Origin: Rouxiella sp. WC2420
GTDB taxonomy: Bacteria; Pseudomonadota; Gammaproteobacteria; Enterobacterales; Enterobacteriaceae
Reading direction: 5' to 3'
Length of the DNA stretch: 64,000 bases
Assembly: GCF_041200025.1 (NCBI RefSeq)
Contig: NZ_CP165628.1
Span: 3,658,001-3,722,000, forward strand
Positions 54,451-64,000 of this stretch are shown here, piece by piece. A program made the translations under genes and the position numbers. Every line of letters begins with the position of its first letter. Within the stretch, counting starts at the first letter, position 1. The notes under the pieces were generated by a model. The model worked only from the letters and a program-made list of their open reading frames with translations. It searched no databases and was not told where the DNA came from.

Positions 54451-55702
54451 CGAGTTGCTCCTTGGTTTCAAAGATTCCTGAGCGATCCCAAATCAGACGG
54501 GGATCGAATGTACTTGCGGCGAACATCGTGAGGATCACGACCAGTGCAAAGAGCAACGCGCCGATATCCGGATAAATACTCATTAATTGCCCCATTCTGA
54601 CCAGTGCCGACAGCACCGCGATTACAAAAACGTCGATCATTGACCAGCGCCCGACAAACTCAACCACCTCATAGACAACGTGCAGTCTTTCACGGTCAAC
54701 TTTCTTACGCCCATTGGCGTCCCAGCAAAGCCAGGCAATAGCCAGCATTTTTAGCGAAGGGACCATGATACTGGCGATAAAAATCACCATCGCTATCGGA
54801 TAAGATCCCTCACTCCACAGCAACACCACGCCCGCCATAATAGTCGAGGTTATCTTGGTGCCGAGGAACTGGGTGATCATTATCGGCATTAAATTTGCCG
54901 GGATATACAGCATCATGGAAGTGATCAGCAGCGCCATGGTCCACTGCAGGCTGTGCTTTTTACGGGCATAGCCTTTGCTAAAGCAGCGCGGACAGGTTTG
55001 CTGGCTGACCGGCAAAATCGCCATACAGCAGGCGCAAGAACGCAATCCCTGAGAAAGCCCGCTTTGGCCGACGCGCAAAGGCTGGGCAATCACCGGTGCC
55101 GGTACCGCCTGGTTCCATAGCCAGAAGCGATCCGTGCATTGAAACGCGCGCACTTGTAACAGGCAGAATAAGACATAAGGAATGAAGCTGGTGCCAATCC
55201 CGACCTCGCCATAGGCAATCAGTTTCACAAAGCTGACCAGCACGCCGGCCAGGAAAATTTCGACCATGCACCAGGCTTTAAGGTGGAACAACACCCAGGC
55301 GATGCGGATTTTCCATTTTCTGGGCAACGTAACGCCGCCGCAAAGGATGATGATCGACACCATGCAGAATGCCGGGATAAGTTGCACCACGATCATAAAC
55401 AGTGAAGCAATGCTGGAATAGTCATCACTGACCAGCACCTGAGGGATTTTAATCAGGGTAATCTGGCTAGTCAGACCCTTGACATTCATGTTCACGAACG
55501 GGAACAGGTTAGCCAACAGCAGCATAAACAGCGAGCTTATGGCGTAACCCACCGGGCGTTTGCGCGGTTCCTGCCAGCGAGTGGTAAGCGTTGATTTACA
55601 ACGAGGACAGTTAGCCTTCTGGCCGTATTGTAAAGTGGGCAGAGTAACGAGCAGATCGCACTGGGGGCACAAGATGTGCGGGTCATTAGAGTGTGAACAC
55701 AC
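54437..55702 (-). CDS. pqiA: PqiA inner membrane protein
   Basis: 421 residues from a GTG (MCSHSNDPHILCPQCD) with GAGGAG six bases upstream; in-frame ATG further up would add 26 unsupported residues. Two PqiA domains, each with a zinc-type cysteine pair set (CPQC/CPRC and CACC/CPRC) and four membrane helices. Supplies substrate to or powers PqiBC. SoxRS-inducible in E. coli. Confidence 0.95.
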   Translation of the reverse strand: MCSHSNDPHILCPQCDLLVTLPTLQYGQKANCPRCKSTLTTRWQEPRKRPVGYAISSLFMLLLANLFPFVNMNVKGLTSQITLIKIPQVLVSDDYSSIASLFMIVVQLIPAFCMVSIIILCGGVTLPRKWKIRIAWVLFHLKAWCMVEIFLAGVLVSFVKLIAYGEVGIGTSFIPYVLFCLLQVRAFQCTDRFWLWNQAVPAPVIAQPLRVGQSGLSQGLRSCACCMAILPVSQQTCPRCFSKGYARKKHSLQWTMALLITSMMLYIPANLMPIMITQFLGTKITSTIMAGVVLLWSEGSYPIAMVIFIASIMVPSLKMLAIAWLCWDANGRKKVDRERLHVVYEVVEFVGRWSMIDVFVIAVLSALVRMGQLMSIYPDIGALLFALVVILTMFAASTFDPRLIWDRSGIFETKEQLDGGK

Positions 55703-55789
55703 ATTCAACTCCTCAATGGCGAAACACGGGGAAAAACGACACTTCTGCCGCCTTTCCCACGGGAGAGACGGCAGAAGCAAGATGCGAAC

Positions 55790-57694
55790 TTAGCCGTTCT
55801 TCTGAGCTTCAAGCGCTTCCCAGCGCTCAAACGCCTGCTCTAACTCGAGCTCGGCGCTGGCAAGAGCATTCAGCACTTGCTGGGTTTCATCGTGAGGACG
55901 CGTAAAGAAGCTGGCATCGCTCATCTGCTTGCCGAGGTCTTCGATACGCCCTTCCAACTCGCTGATTTTCTGAGGCAACTGTTCCAGCTCGCGCTGTTGA
56001 TTGTAGCTCATTTTATTAGCGGTGCGTTTTGCCGGCTCAGCTTTGGCCGCTGGCGCTGCCTTGCTTTCGGCCGGAGCAGAAGAACGCAGGATACGCTGCG
56101 AGCTGCGCTGGTGGTGCGCATCGTGATAACCGCCAACATAGCTGTTGATCACCCCGTCGCCTTCATAAATCCAGCACTCGGTCGCCGAGTTATCTACAAA
56201 TTCACGGTCGTGGCTTACCAGCATCACAGTACCCTGATAGCTGTCGATCAGCTCTTCCAGCAGTTCCAGAGTTTCAACATCCAGGTCATTGGTCGGTTCA
56301 TCGAGAATCAACAGGTTGCTTGGACGCAGGAACAGTTTAGCCAGCAGCAGGCGGTTACGCTCACCGCCAGACAGCGCCTTGACCGGAGTCATTGCACGTT
56401 TCGGGTGGAACAGGAAGTCTTGCAGATAGCCCAGTACGTGGCGTGAACGGCCATTTACCATGACTTCCTGCTTGCCTTCGGCCAGGTTGTCCATCACGGT
56501 ACGTTCCGGGTCAAGCTCTGCGCGGTGCTGGTCGAAATAGGCGACTTCCAGCTTGGTCCCGCAGTGTACGCGGCCGCTATCGGCCTCCAGCTGGCTGAGC
56601 ATCAGCTTGAGCAGCGTGGTTTTACCACAGCCGTTCGGGCCAACCAGAGCAATTTTATCGCCACGCATAACTTGCGCAGAGAAATCACGAACCAGCTGCT
56701 TACCGGCCACGCTGTAGTTAACGTCTTCCATCTCGAAGACGATTTTGCCGGAGCTGGAAGCCTCGACAACCTGCATTTTGGCGGTCCCCATCACTTCACG
56801 GCGATCGGAACGCTCTTTACGCAGGGCTTTCAATGCACGCACGCGGCCTTCATTACGGGTACGACGCGCTTTAATGCCCTGTCGGATCCACACTTCTTCC
56901 TGCGCCAGTTTTTTGTCGAATTCGGCATTCTGCAAGTCTTCAACGCGCAGCGCTTCTTCTTTGCTGGTCAGATACAGCTCGTAGTTACCCGGATAAGACA
57001 CCAGCTTGCCGCGATCGAGATCGACAATGCGGGTCGCCATGTTGCGGATAAATGAACGGTCATGCGAGATAAAGATGATGCTGCCCTGGAATTCTTTCAG
57101 AAACTCTTCCAGCCAGGCGATACTCTCGATATCAAGGTGGTTCGTTGGTTCGTCGAGCAGCAATACTTTCGGGTTGCTCACCAACGCACGGCCCAGCGCG
57201 GCTTTACGCAACCAGCCGCCGGACAAGGCAGAAAGCTCAGTATCGCCGTTAAGACCCAGCTGCAACAGCACTTCGCTGATACGGCTGTCGAGCTGCCACA
57301 GGCCCTGATGATCGAGGATTTCCATAACCTGTGCCAGTTTGTTCATGTTTTTCTCACTCGGATCGGTTTCGACCAAATGAGAAATGGCATGATAGGCTTT
57401 CAGATGTTCGGCCTGTTCAGAAACACCTTCAGAAACGAAATCGAATACCGTACCGGCAACATTGCGCGGCGGATCCTGTTGCAGACGCGCCACAATCAAG
57501 TCCTGCTCGTACACAATACGACCATCATCCAGCGGCACTTCGCGGTTGATGATCTTCATCAGAGTCGATTTGCCCGCGCCGTTACGCCCAACCAGACAGA
57601 CGCGCTCGTTAGGTTCGATATGAAGTTCGGTGTTATCCAAAATAGGCGCATCGCTGTAAGACAACCAGGCACCTGACATGCTAATTAACGACAT
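55790..57694 (-). CDS. uup: ABC-F ATPase Uup
   Basis: 634 residues (635 in E. coli). Two ABC domains: Walker A GRNGAGKSTL and GPNGCGKTTL, signatures LSGGWLRKAALGRAL and LSGGERNRLLLAKL, each followed by LLLDEPTNHLD/LILDEPTNDLD. Interdomain linker rich in R/E/A and a C-terminal coiled coil (about 560-634) that binds DNA in E. coli. Cytoplasmic, no transporter partner; acts on ribosomes and limits transposon excision. Confidence 0.96.
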   Translation of the reverse strand: MSLISMSGAWLSYSDAPILDNTELHIEPNERVCLVGRNGAGKSTLMKIINREVPLDDGRIVYEQDLIVARLQQDPPRNVAGTVFDFVSEGVSEQAEHLKAYHAISHLVETDPSEKNMNKLAQVMEILDHQGLWQLDSRISEVLLQLGLNGDTELSALSGGWLRKAALGRALVSNPKVLLLDEPTNHLDIESIAWLEEFLKEFQGSIIFISHDRSFIRNMATRIVDLDRGKLVSYPGNYELYLTSKEEALRVEDLQNAEFDKKLAQEEVWIRQGIKARRTRNEGRVRALKALRKERSDRREVMGTAKMQVVEASSSGKIVFEMEDVNYSVAGKQLVRDFSAQVMRGDKIALVGPNGCGKTTLLKLMLSQLEADSGRVHCGTKLEVAYFDQHRAELDPERTVMDNLAEGKQEVMVNGRSRHVLGYLQDFLFHPKRAMTPVKALSGGERNRLLLAKLFLRPSNLLILDEPTNDLDVETLELLEELIDSYQGTVMLVSHDREFVDNSATECWIYEGDGVINSYVGGYHDAHHQRSSQRILRSSAPAESKAAPAAKAEPAKRTANKMSYNQQRELEQLPQKISELEGRIEDLGKQMSDASFFTRPHDETQQVLNALASAELELEQAFERWEALEAQKNG

Positions 57695-57699
57695 AGACT

Positions 57700-59820
57700 T
57701 TATTTTTCCTCGCTGGCGTGAGTGATTAACCAGCAGTTGTGAATTTGGCGGTTACGGGCAAAGTCTTGAGACAGAGTCTGGCCGGTAATTTCTTTCGCGC
57801 TCAGGCCAAGTTTGCTCAAACCCTCGGCGTCCATTTGGAAACCGCGCTTGTTGTTTGAGAACATGATAGTGCCGTTGCGACGCAAAATGCGTTTCAAATC
57901 TTTCATCAGCGCCAGATGATCGCGCTGAACGTCAAAGCTTTCGGCCATACGTTTCGAGTTGGAGAACGTTGGCGGATCGATAAAGATCAGGTCGAATTGC
58001 TCATCGGCATTGGCCAGCCACGACAGGCAGTCGGCCTGGATCAGGCGATGTTGACGACCGGTCAGGCCATTAACTCGCAGATTTTTTTCAGCCCATTCCA
58101 GATAAGTGCGCGACATATCGACAGTAGTCGTGCTGCGCGCGCCACCCAGACCCGCATGCACACTTGCGGTTCCGGTGTAGGCAAACAGATTCAGGAAATC
58201 TTTGCCATTGCTCATTTCACCCAGCATTTTGCGGGCGATACGGTGGTCCAGGAACAGGCCGGTATCGAGATAGTCGGTCAAGTTAACCCAGAATTTGGCG
58301 TTAAACTCTTCAACCTGCAAGAATTCACCTTTTTGTGCCAGCTTCTCGTACTGACTCGTGCCCTTCTGCCGTTCACGGGTTTTCAACACCAGCTGACTGG
58401 AAGAGATATCCAGCACCGACAAGGTGGCATTGATCACATCAAACAAACGCTGGCGGGCTTTTTGCGCATCCACCGTTTTCGGCGGCGCGTATTCCTGCAC
58501 CACAACCTTGCTGCCGTAACGGTCTACCGCAACGTTGTATTCTGGCAAATCGGCATCGTATAGACGGTAACATTCAATGCCCTGCTGCTTCGCCCACTTT
58601 TCCAATTTCTTAACATTTTTCCGCAGGCGATTGGCGAAATCTTCGGCAATCTGTGTTCCGGCGGTACCATTTGGATTTTCAGCCAGCTGATAATTTTTCT
58701 GCACGCACTCCAGCGGGCCATTTTTCGCCTTGAACTGACGATCGGCACGCAGTTGCAAACAGCTCAACAATTCTGGTGAGGCGCTGAACAGCGACAGTTG
58801 CCAACCGCCAAACTGCGTTTTAGCTACGCGGCCCAGCAGGTTGTGCAAGGCAATCAGTGCCGGTTCGCTTTCCAGTCGCTCGCCGTAGGGCGGGTTGCTG
58901 ATAATAGTGCCTACCGGACCTTCAGGCAGCGGGTTTTTCAGCTTGCCAACTTCTGCGGCTTCAAAGCTTATCAACTCGGCAACACCGGCGCGGCGGGCGT
59001 TGGCTTTCGCCATTTCAATGACCCGGCGATCGATGTCTGAACCAAAGAAGCGTGAGGTGGTTTCCTGTACCGCACGGCGCGTACGCACCTGGGCTTCAGT
59101 GGTCAACTCGCGCCACAGTTCCTCATTAAAGTTAGACCAGGCGGTAAAGCCCCAGTGCTGACGATGCAGGCCCGGAGCGCGATCGCCGGCGATCATCGCG
59201 GCTTCAATCAGCAGGGTGCCAGAACCACACATCGGATCGACCATCGGCGTGCCCGCCTGCCAGCCGGATCGCATGACGATTGCCGCTGCCAGGCTTTCTT
59301 TCAACGGAGCCTGACCCGTCAGGTCGCGATAACCGCGCTGATGCAGGCCTTCGCCGCTGAGATCGAGGGCAACGCTTGCAGTATCACGCTGCAGGAAAAC
59401 GTTGACGCGAATATCAGGCTGCTGCTTTGCCACATTCGGACGCTCGTCCATCTTGCGGGTAAAGCTGTCAACGATCGCATCTTTAACTTTCAACGCGCCG
59501 TATTGGCTGTTGCGGATTTCATCATTCAGGCCGCTAAAATGCACCGCGAAGGTTTTCTCGACGCCAAAGATGCTCGGCCAGTCGATAGCCATCACGCCCA
59601 GATACAGGTCGAGATCGCTGTGAACTTTAAATTCATTTAAAGGAAGCAGGATGCGCGAAGCCAAACGGCTCCACAGCAGACTTTTGTAAAGCAGGCGATC
59701 GTCGCCCTCAAAATGGACTCCTCCCTGCACTACTTTGCAGGACTGCGCACCCAGCGTTTCAAGTTCGCTTTTTAATAGTTCTTCCAATCCACGCGCCGTG
59801 CTGGCAAACAAAGAGTTCAT
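57700..59820 (-). CDS. rlmL: 23S rRNA methyltransferase RlmKL
   Basis: 706 residues (702 in E. coli). N-terminal THUMP domain, a central RlmL domain ([24 protein letters not shown]) for m2G2445 and a C-terminal RlmK domain ([30 protein letters not shown]) for m7G2069. Precedes uup by five bases on the same strand. Confidence 0.97.
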   Translation of the reverse strand: MNSLFASTARGLEELLKSELETLGAQSCKVVQGGVHFEGDDRLLYKSLLWSRLASRILLPLNEFKVHSDLDLYLGVMAIDWPSIFGVEKTFAVHFSGLNDEIRNSQYGALKVKDAIVDSFTRKMDERPNVAKQQPDIRVNVFLQRDTASVALDLSGEGLHQRGYRDLTGQAPLKESLAAAIVMRSGWQAGTPMVDPMCGSGTLLIEAAMIAGDRAPGLHRQHWGFTAWSNFNEELWRELTTEAQVRTRRAVQETTSRFFGSDIDRRVIEMAKANARRAGVAELISFEAAEVGKLKNPLPEGPVGTIISNPPYGERLESEPALIALHNLLGRVAKTQFGGWQLSLFSASPELLSCLQLRADRQFKAKNGPLECVQKNYQLAENPNGTAGTQIAEDFANRLRKNVKKLEKWAKQQGIECYRLYDADLPEYNVAVDRYGSKVVVQEYAPPKTVDAQKARQRLFDVINATLSVLDISSSQLVLKTRERQKGTSQYEKLAQKGEFLQVEEFNAKFWVNLTDYLDTGLFLDHRIARKMLGEMSNGKDFLNLFAYTGTASVHAGLGGARSTTTVDMSRTYLEWAEKNLRVNGLTGRQHRLIQADCLSWLANADEQFDLIFIDPPTFSNSKRMAESFDVQRDHLALMKDLKRILRRNGTIMFSNNKRGFQMDAEGLSKLGLSAKEITGQTLSQDFARNRQIHNCWLITHASEEK

Positions 59821-59888
59821 ATTGACGTAATCACCTAGAAGTTATTTCCTACAATTAAAAACTTTCCTTACTTTAATCAGTAAGGTAC

Positions 59889-60052
59889 ATACCCAACGCC
59901 ATTGGCATTTGCTGGAGAAAACTCCAGATGAGACAGCCTGACGGCAAGCGAGTAAATCTCCCCGAGAGCTTACATCAGTAAGTGATTAGGGCGCGCGAGC
60001 GCAGCCAACACCGCTGCGGTTGCAAGGACGACGGGTATAATGAGCTGCGCAT
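59889..60052. repeat. Palindromic intergenic element
   Basis: Contains nested inverted repeats: CTGGAG-AAAA-CTCCAG, a central CCC..CTTAC-ATCA-GTAAG..GGG, and GCAGCC..GGCTGC-like arms near 60005-60020. The wording (GCTTACATCAGTAAGTGATTAGGG, then CGAGCGCAGCCAAC) is that of the dispersed palindromes seen in Serratia and Yersinia genomes. It lies between divergent rlmKL and ycbX. Confidence 0.6.
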
Positions 60053-60169
60053 TATAGCTAATCTTGCAAGATTGTCATAAAGTCTGTGGCTACAACATAA
60101 AAAGAGCCCAATACCAAATAATTAGCGCCCGTATAGAAAGCCGATTGTTGGTGTGGCCCGGAGGTAATA

Positions 60170-61276
60170 GTGGTCAGTTTGTCACGCTTGTACGTTCATC
60201 CAGTCAAATCCATGCGCGGTCTGCAACTTTCGCATGCTCAGGTTACACCCAGCGGTCTGGCATTTGACCGCCTCTTCATGCTAACCGATCCCCAGGGGAT
60301 GTTTATTACCGCCCGCCAGTATCCGCAGCTGGTGCAGTTTACACCGGCTTTGTTACCTGATGGTTTAATTTTAACCAGCCCTGATGGCCGCAACAGCGTA
60401 TCGGTAAAATTCGCTGAATTTGCCGAGCAGTCTGCACCCACCGAGGTGTGGGGAAATCAGTTCACTGCCCAGATTGCACCTGCCGACATCAACCGCTGGT
60501 TAAGCGGTTATCTTAAACGTGACGTAGAGTTGCGCTGGGTCGGAAAGGATCTTACTCGCCGCGTTAAAAACCAGCCTGAGATCCCGCTTTCTTTTGCTGA
60601 CGGCTTCCCTTATCTATTACTCAACGAAGCCTCGATGTTCGATCTCAAGCAGCGATGCCCGGCCAGCGTCAAGCTGGAGCAGTTCCGACCTAATCTGGTG
60701 ATAACAGGTGCTGAAGCCTACGCCGAAGATACCTGGCAGACTATCCGCGTCGGCAGCGTGATTTTTGATTTGGTCAAACCTTGCAGCCGCTGCGTGCTGA
60801 CTACTGTCAGTACCGAACGCGGCAGGAAGCATCCTTCCGGTGAACCTTTGAAAACGCTGCAGAGTTATCGCACCGCCGATGATGGCGACGTCGATTTCGG
60901 CCAGAATATGATTGCCCGTAACAGTGGCATTATTCGCGCTGGCGACAGCGTGGAGATCCTCGCAACCAAACCTGCGCGCCGCTATTCGGCCGGTGTTGTG
61001 GTTGAGAATGTCGAACTGCCGGAAACCGAAGCGCAACCAGTGGCTATCACATATAAAGGCAGCGAGTTTAAGGGTAATAATCAGCAGATCCTGTTAGAAC
61101 AGCTGGAGCAGCAAGGATTCAAGATCCCTTACTCGTGTCGCGCGGGGATTTGCGGAAGTTGTAAATTGACGATGGTCGAGGGTGAAGTTAATGCACTTAA
61201 AGCCAGCGCCATTGGTAAACAGGGTAAAATTCTTTCTTGCAGCTGTGTTCCGGCGTCGGATCTAATATTGGAATAA
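60170..61276 (+). CDS. ycbX: MOSC and 2Fe-2S protein YcbX
   Basis: 368 residues (369 in E. coli), GTG start with GGAGG five bases upstream. MOSC N-terminal barrel ([16 protein letters not shown]), MOSC domain with the molybdenum-ligating cysteine region KPCSRCVLT, and a C-terminal plant-type ferredoxin ([16 protein letters not shown] ... CSC). Molybdoenzyme that reduces N-hydroxylated bases in E. coli. Confidence 0.95.
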   Translation: MVSLSRLYVHPVKSMRGLQLSHAQVTPSGLAFDRLFMLTDPQGMFITARQYPQLVQFTPALLPDGLILTSPDGRNSVSVKFAEFAEQSAPTEVWGNQFTAQIAPADINRWLSGYLKRDVELRWVGKDLTRRVKNQPEIPLSFADGFPYLLLNEASMFDLKQRCPASVKLEQFRPNLVITGAEAYAEDTWQTIRVGSVIFDLVKPCSRCVLTTVSTERGRKHPSGEPLKTLQSYRTADDGDVDFGQNMIARNSGIIRAGDSVEILATKPARRYSAGVVVENVELPETEAQPVAITYKGSEFKGNNQQILLEQLEQQGFKIPYSCRAGICGSCKLTMVEGEVNALKASAIGKQGKILSCSCVPASDLILE

Positions 61277-61366
61277 TATAGAGTTCGGCTTCAGCGAAGC
61301 GGTTTATAAACCCGATGATCTTAAATAGAAAAGTGAGTCGGGTAATAAAAGTACGCAGGAGCCTGT

Positions 61367-61909
61367 TTATACTGCCCTGTCGTAAACGGCTTCAGCTTTA
61401 ATTTGCGCAGGCATCAAACGGTCATGCATGATTTTAATGGCGTCACCCAGCACCATGCCTCGGCCGGCCAAAGTCAGCCGTTCCTGTGCCAACAGGCACA
61501 AACTGGCATTATCCCCTGACTCAACCACCAGCAAAGTTACCTGTTCACCCGATTCCATAACATTAACGCAGGCCAACTGACCATTATCCGGCTGGAAAGG
61601 ATGATATTGTTGAGTGAAATGCCAGCTTTTTGGCATCAGCGGTTTTAAAAATCGAAAAGCGACTAAGGCATTGAGAACTAATTCAGCGCGTTGTTCGGCG
61701 GCTAATTTAATTTTTTTACACTGCTCTTCGAAATCAAAATATAACGCAGCATCGTCGACACAAAAACCAGATTCGGCAAAAGCATCAGGCGTCAGCATTT
61801 TCGCAGGAAAACGGGAACGGAAAATCATGCCATTGGCAAGGTCCAGCATCAATCGGTCATGTTCAGCGTCAAAATACCAACGCCAATTATCGTCTGGTTT
61901 GATTTTCAT
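61367..61909 (-). CDS. zapC: Cell division protein ZapC
   Basis: 180 residues, E. coli length. Conserved [20 protein letters not shown] and [15 protein letters not shown]. Binds FtsZ and stabilises protofilaments. No membrane segment. Convergent with ycbX; pyrD lies on the same strand further up. Confidence 0.95.
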   Translation of the reverse strand: MKIKPDDNWRWYFDAEHDRLMLDLANGMIFRSRFPAKMLTPDAFAESGFCVDDAALYFDFEEQCKKIKLAAEQRAELVLNALVAFRFLKPLMPKSWHFTQQYHPFQPDNGQLACVNVMESGEQVTLLVVESGDNASLCLLAQERLTLAGRGMVLGDAIKIMHDRLMPAQIKAEAVYDRAV

Positions 61910-62164
61910 TACGTTATCCTATTTACCTCGCCCGCATGATTGGCACAGCGCCACTCAATGCAAGTGACCGGCCACAGAATTTATTGCCCAACGGTAACAC
62001 TATTTGCGGGAACCTCAATATAGGACAAATCGTAGGTTGGTGGCCCGCAAAGAGAGATAATCACTGACTAGTACACTAAATACTCAATGAATAAAATATA
62101 AACGACCCGGAAGCAGAAATAAAGCCCCGGCCCGTTTTGTTTACAAAATAATTGTGAGCAACAA

Positions 62165-63175
62165 CTATATATTCATCAGAATATTTTTAATCAGTTGCGG
62201 GCCATGATAGATAAACCCGGAATAGATTTGAATTAATGATGCACCCGCAGCCATTTTTTCACGCGCAGAAGTTAAAGAATCAATACCGCCAACGCCAATA
62301 ATTGGCATCTTGCCTTTCAATTCTTCGGACAACATGCGGATAATCTGCGTGCTTTGCAGCTGCACGGGGCGACCGCTTAATCCACCCGCTTCATTACCAT
62401 AATTCAGACCGGCAACTAAATTACGCTCCAGCGTAGTGTTGGTCGCAATTACGCCATCCATATTATGCTTGACCAAACTGTCGGCTATTTGGATCAACTC
62501 TTCATGAGAAAGATCCGGCGCGATCTTAACCGCAACGGGTACATATTTTTGATGACGCTGTTGCAATTCAAGCTGCTTATTCTTGATTGACCCCAAAAGA
62601 TCATCAAGCGCTTCACCATATTGCAGAGTACGTAATCCCGGAGTGTTTGGTGACGAAATATTAATGGCGATATAACCGGCATAAGGATAAACCTTCTCCA
62701 TGCAGATTAAATAATCGTCTGCGCCATTTTCGACAGGGGTATCTTTATTCTTGCCAATATTAATACCCAGCACGCCGCCAAAGTGTGATTTTTTAACGTT
62801 ATTGACTAAATTATCGACACCGTGGTTGTTAAACCCCATGCGATTAATTATGCCTTCCGCTTCAACTACGCGAAACATACGCGGCTTGGGATTGCCATCC
62901 TGCGCGCGTGGCGTGACGGTTCCAACCTCTACGAATCCAAATCCCATTGCGCCAAAGGCGTCAATGCATTCACCGTTTTTATCCAGACCTGCTGCCAGCC
63001 CTAATGGATTTTTGAAGGTTAATCCCATGCAGGTAACAGGTTTGGAAGGCACCGATTGACGGATCAGAAACTCGAACGGAGAACCTGAAAGACGGCTGAG
63101 TTGGCGAAAAGTTAATTCGTGCGCACGCTCTGGATCGAGCTGAAACAGTGCTTTCTTTACTAAGGGATAAAACAT
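62165..63175 (-). CDS. pyrD: Dihydroorotate dehydrogenase (quinone), class 2
   Basis: 336 residues, E. coli length, from [20 protein letters not shown] with CAGGAG upstream; the frame is open far upstream without support. N-terminal quinone-site helices, then FMN barrel with catalytic serine in [11 protein letters not shown]. Oxidises dihydroorotate to orotate at the inner membrane, passing electrons to ubiquinone. Confidence 0.97.
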   Translation of the reverse strand: MFYPLVKKALFQLDPERAHELTFRQLSRLSGSPFEFLIRQSVPSKPVTCMGLTFKNPLGLAAGLDKNGECIDAFGAMGFGFVEVGTVTPRAQDGNPKPRMFRVVEAEGIINRMGFNNHGVDNLVNNVKKSHFGGVLGINIGKNKDTPVENGADDYLICMEKVYPYAGYIAINISSPNTPGLRTLQYGEALDDLLGSIKNKQLELQQRHQKYVPVAVKIAPDLSHEELIQIADSLVKHNMDGVIATNTTLERNLVAGLNYGNEAGGLSGRPVQLQSTQIIRMLSEELKGKMPIIGVGGIDSLTSAREKMAAGASLIQIYSGFIYHGPQLIKNILMNI

Positions 63176-63489
63176 GGATTCTCCTGAGGTCCCGGTGGCT
63201 AATGGCTGGTGGCCAGTCGGGGCGATATTATCGACTAAGGCACGACTAATTGGAATTGATTCCCGTGAAAAATCGCGCTGGCAGGCAAACGATACCTTTT
63301 TTATTTTCCTCTCTAAAACATTCTCGCCACAGTAACTCCTCAATGTCGGACGATTTTTAACCTTATATCCATTTTCAATCTATTAAAACCCAGAATTTAG
63401 ATTTCCAGTCATAAGCTAAGGCCTGTTAATTTAATTCAAATTCTGCACAAATTTGTTAGTTATATAACTTACAGTTATAAGGGGATGCA
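63176..63489. promoter_or_regulatory. pyrD/ssuE divergent promoter region
   Basis: A PurR-like half match AGGCAAACGATACCTT (63283-63298, 11 of 16 to the operator) lies about 110 bases before pyrD. Near the pyrD start GGTGGC..GCCACC-type complementary stretches could hide the ribosome site. The ssuE side is AT-rich with no clear signal. Confidence 0.4.
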
Positions 63490-64000
63490 ATGAAAGTCAT
63501 ATCACTCGCCGGTAGCCCGCGTCAGCCGTCTCGCTCTTCCGCCTTGCTGGCCATTAGTCAACAGTGGTTAAAGGAGCGTGGTGTAGAAGTTATTTCTTAC
63601 AGCCTGCAAGACTTTGCAGCCGAAGACTTGCTGTTTGCCAACTTCAATAGCCCGCAGCTGAAAGAACTCATTGCGCAGTTAGAGACCGCCGATGGTTTGC
63701 TTATTGCCACCCCTGTATATAAAGCCTCATTTTCTGGTGCATTGAAAACGCTGCTTGATCTTCTGCCCGAGCGCGCCCTTGAACATAAAGTCGTTTTGCC
63801 ACTGGCCACCGCAGGTTCGATCGGTCATATGCTGGCAATCGATTACGCGCTGAAACCGGTTCTCAATGCACTGAAGGCTCAAGAAGTGTTGCAAGGTGTG
63901 TTTGCCGACGACAGGCTGGTCGGCCAATACCAGAACTTCCCGGCCGAACTGGAAGAGGGTTTGCAGTCACGTCTTGATGACTCCCTGGAAACTTTCCTGG
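63490..64000 (+). CDS. ssuE: NADPH-dependent FMN reductase SsuE, 5' part
   Basis: 170 residues visible; the 3' end is beyond the window. Flavodoxin-like fold: [18 protein letters not shown] phosphate loop and [25 protein letters not shown]. Supplies reduced FMN to the alkanesulfonate monooxygenase SsuD in sulfur scavenging. First gene of ssuEADCB in relatives. Confidence 0.95.
   Translation, partial: MKVISLAGSPRQPSRSSALLAISQQWLKERGVEVISYSLQDFAAEDLLFANFNSPQLKELIAQLETADGLLIATPVYKASFSGALKTLLDLLPERALEHKVVLPLATAGSIGHMLAIDYALKPVLNALKAQEVLQGVFADDRLVGQYQNFPAELEEGLQSRLDDSLETFL

Overview
The window is a stretch of an Enterobacterales chromosome. The backbone order ssuE–pyrD–zapC–ycbX–rlmKL–uup–pqiABC–rmf–fabA–lonH–matP–ompA–sulA–sxy–yccS–yccF–helD–mgsA–yccT–yccU–hspQ–rlmI–acyP–tusE–yccA–tRNA-Ser matches, in inverted orientation, the order known from Escherichia coli. 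A second backbone block is tRNA-Leu/Cys/Gly–pgsA–uvrC–uvrY–yecF. Protein divergence from E. coli, loss of sdiA beside yecF and Yersinia/Serratia-like intergenic palindromes suggest Yersiniaceae (Serratia/Rahnella/Rouxiella/Ewingella group). I cannot fix the genus from sequence alone.

Layout. 1-1600: decayed island beside tRNA-Leu (YodC-like 3' end, BssS-like gene, frameshifted HTH antitoxin, integrase 3' fragment). 1600-6400: tRNA trio, pgsA, uvrC, uvrY, yecF and a small charged ORF. 6400-10700: AraC-type regulator, a stand-alone type-2 2-isopropylmalate synthase, and cycA. 10700-17500: rutR and rutABCDEFG for pyrimidine nitrogen scavenging, with a readable control region (two NtrC-like sites, two RutR-like operators, a sigma-54 promoter). 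17600-19670: a gene-free composite repeat, two tandem ~1 kb modules each made of short direct repeats, a long inverted repeat and 160-bp tandem units. 19700-23220: a small unknown gene, nhaP2, osmE, and a cupin protein with a Tat-like signal. 23370-33060: a catabolic cluster of an IclR regulator, two FAD amine oxidases, an SDR, an N-methylproline-demethylase-like flavoenzyme and a polar amino acid ABC importer. 33170-34260: two identical tRNA-Ser(UGA) genes flanking a Hok/Sok-type toxin locus. 34500-64000: the conserved backbone, interrupted between fabA and rmf by an AT-rich GT14-like glycosyltransferase gene.

How the genes fit together. RutA-F open uracil and detoxify the products, RutG imports it, RutR represses, and NtrC with sigma-54 activates under nitrogen limitation. 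In the 23-33 kb cluster the importer would bring in a small amine or N-methyl amino acid, the OYE-type enzyme and the two FAD oxidases would oxidise or demethylate it, and the IclR protein would act through a palindrome in the divergent promoter region; the substrate is inferred, not proven. Other blocks cover envelope maintenance (OmpA, PqiABC), SOS and cell division (SulA, ZapC, MatP), and translation or tRNA functions (RlmI, RlmKL, TusE, Uup, Rmf).

The least explained structures are the composite repeat array and the amine-catabolic cluster, followed by the Hok locus between duplicated tRNA-Ser genes and the lone glycosyltransferase.
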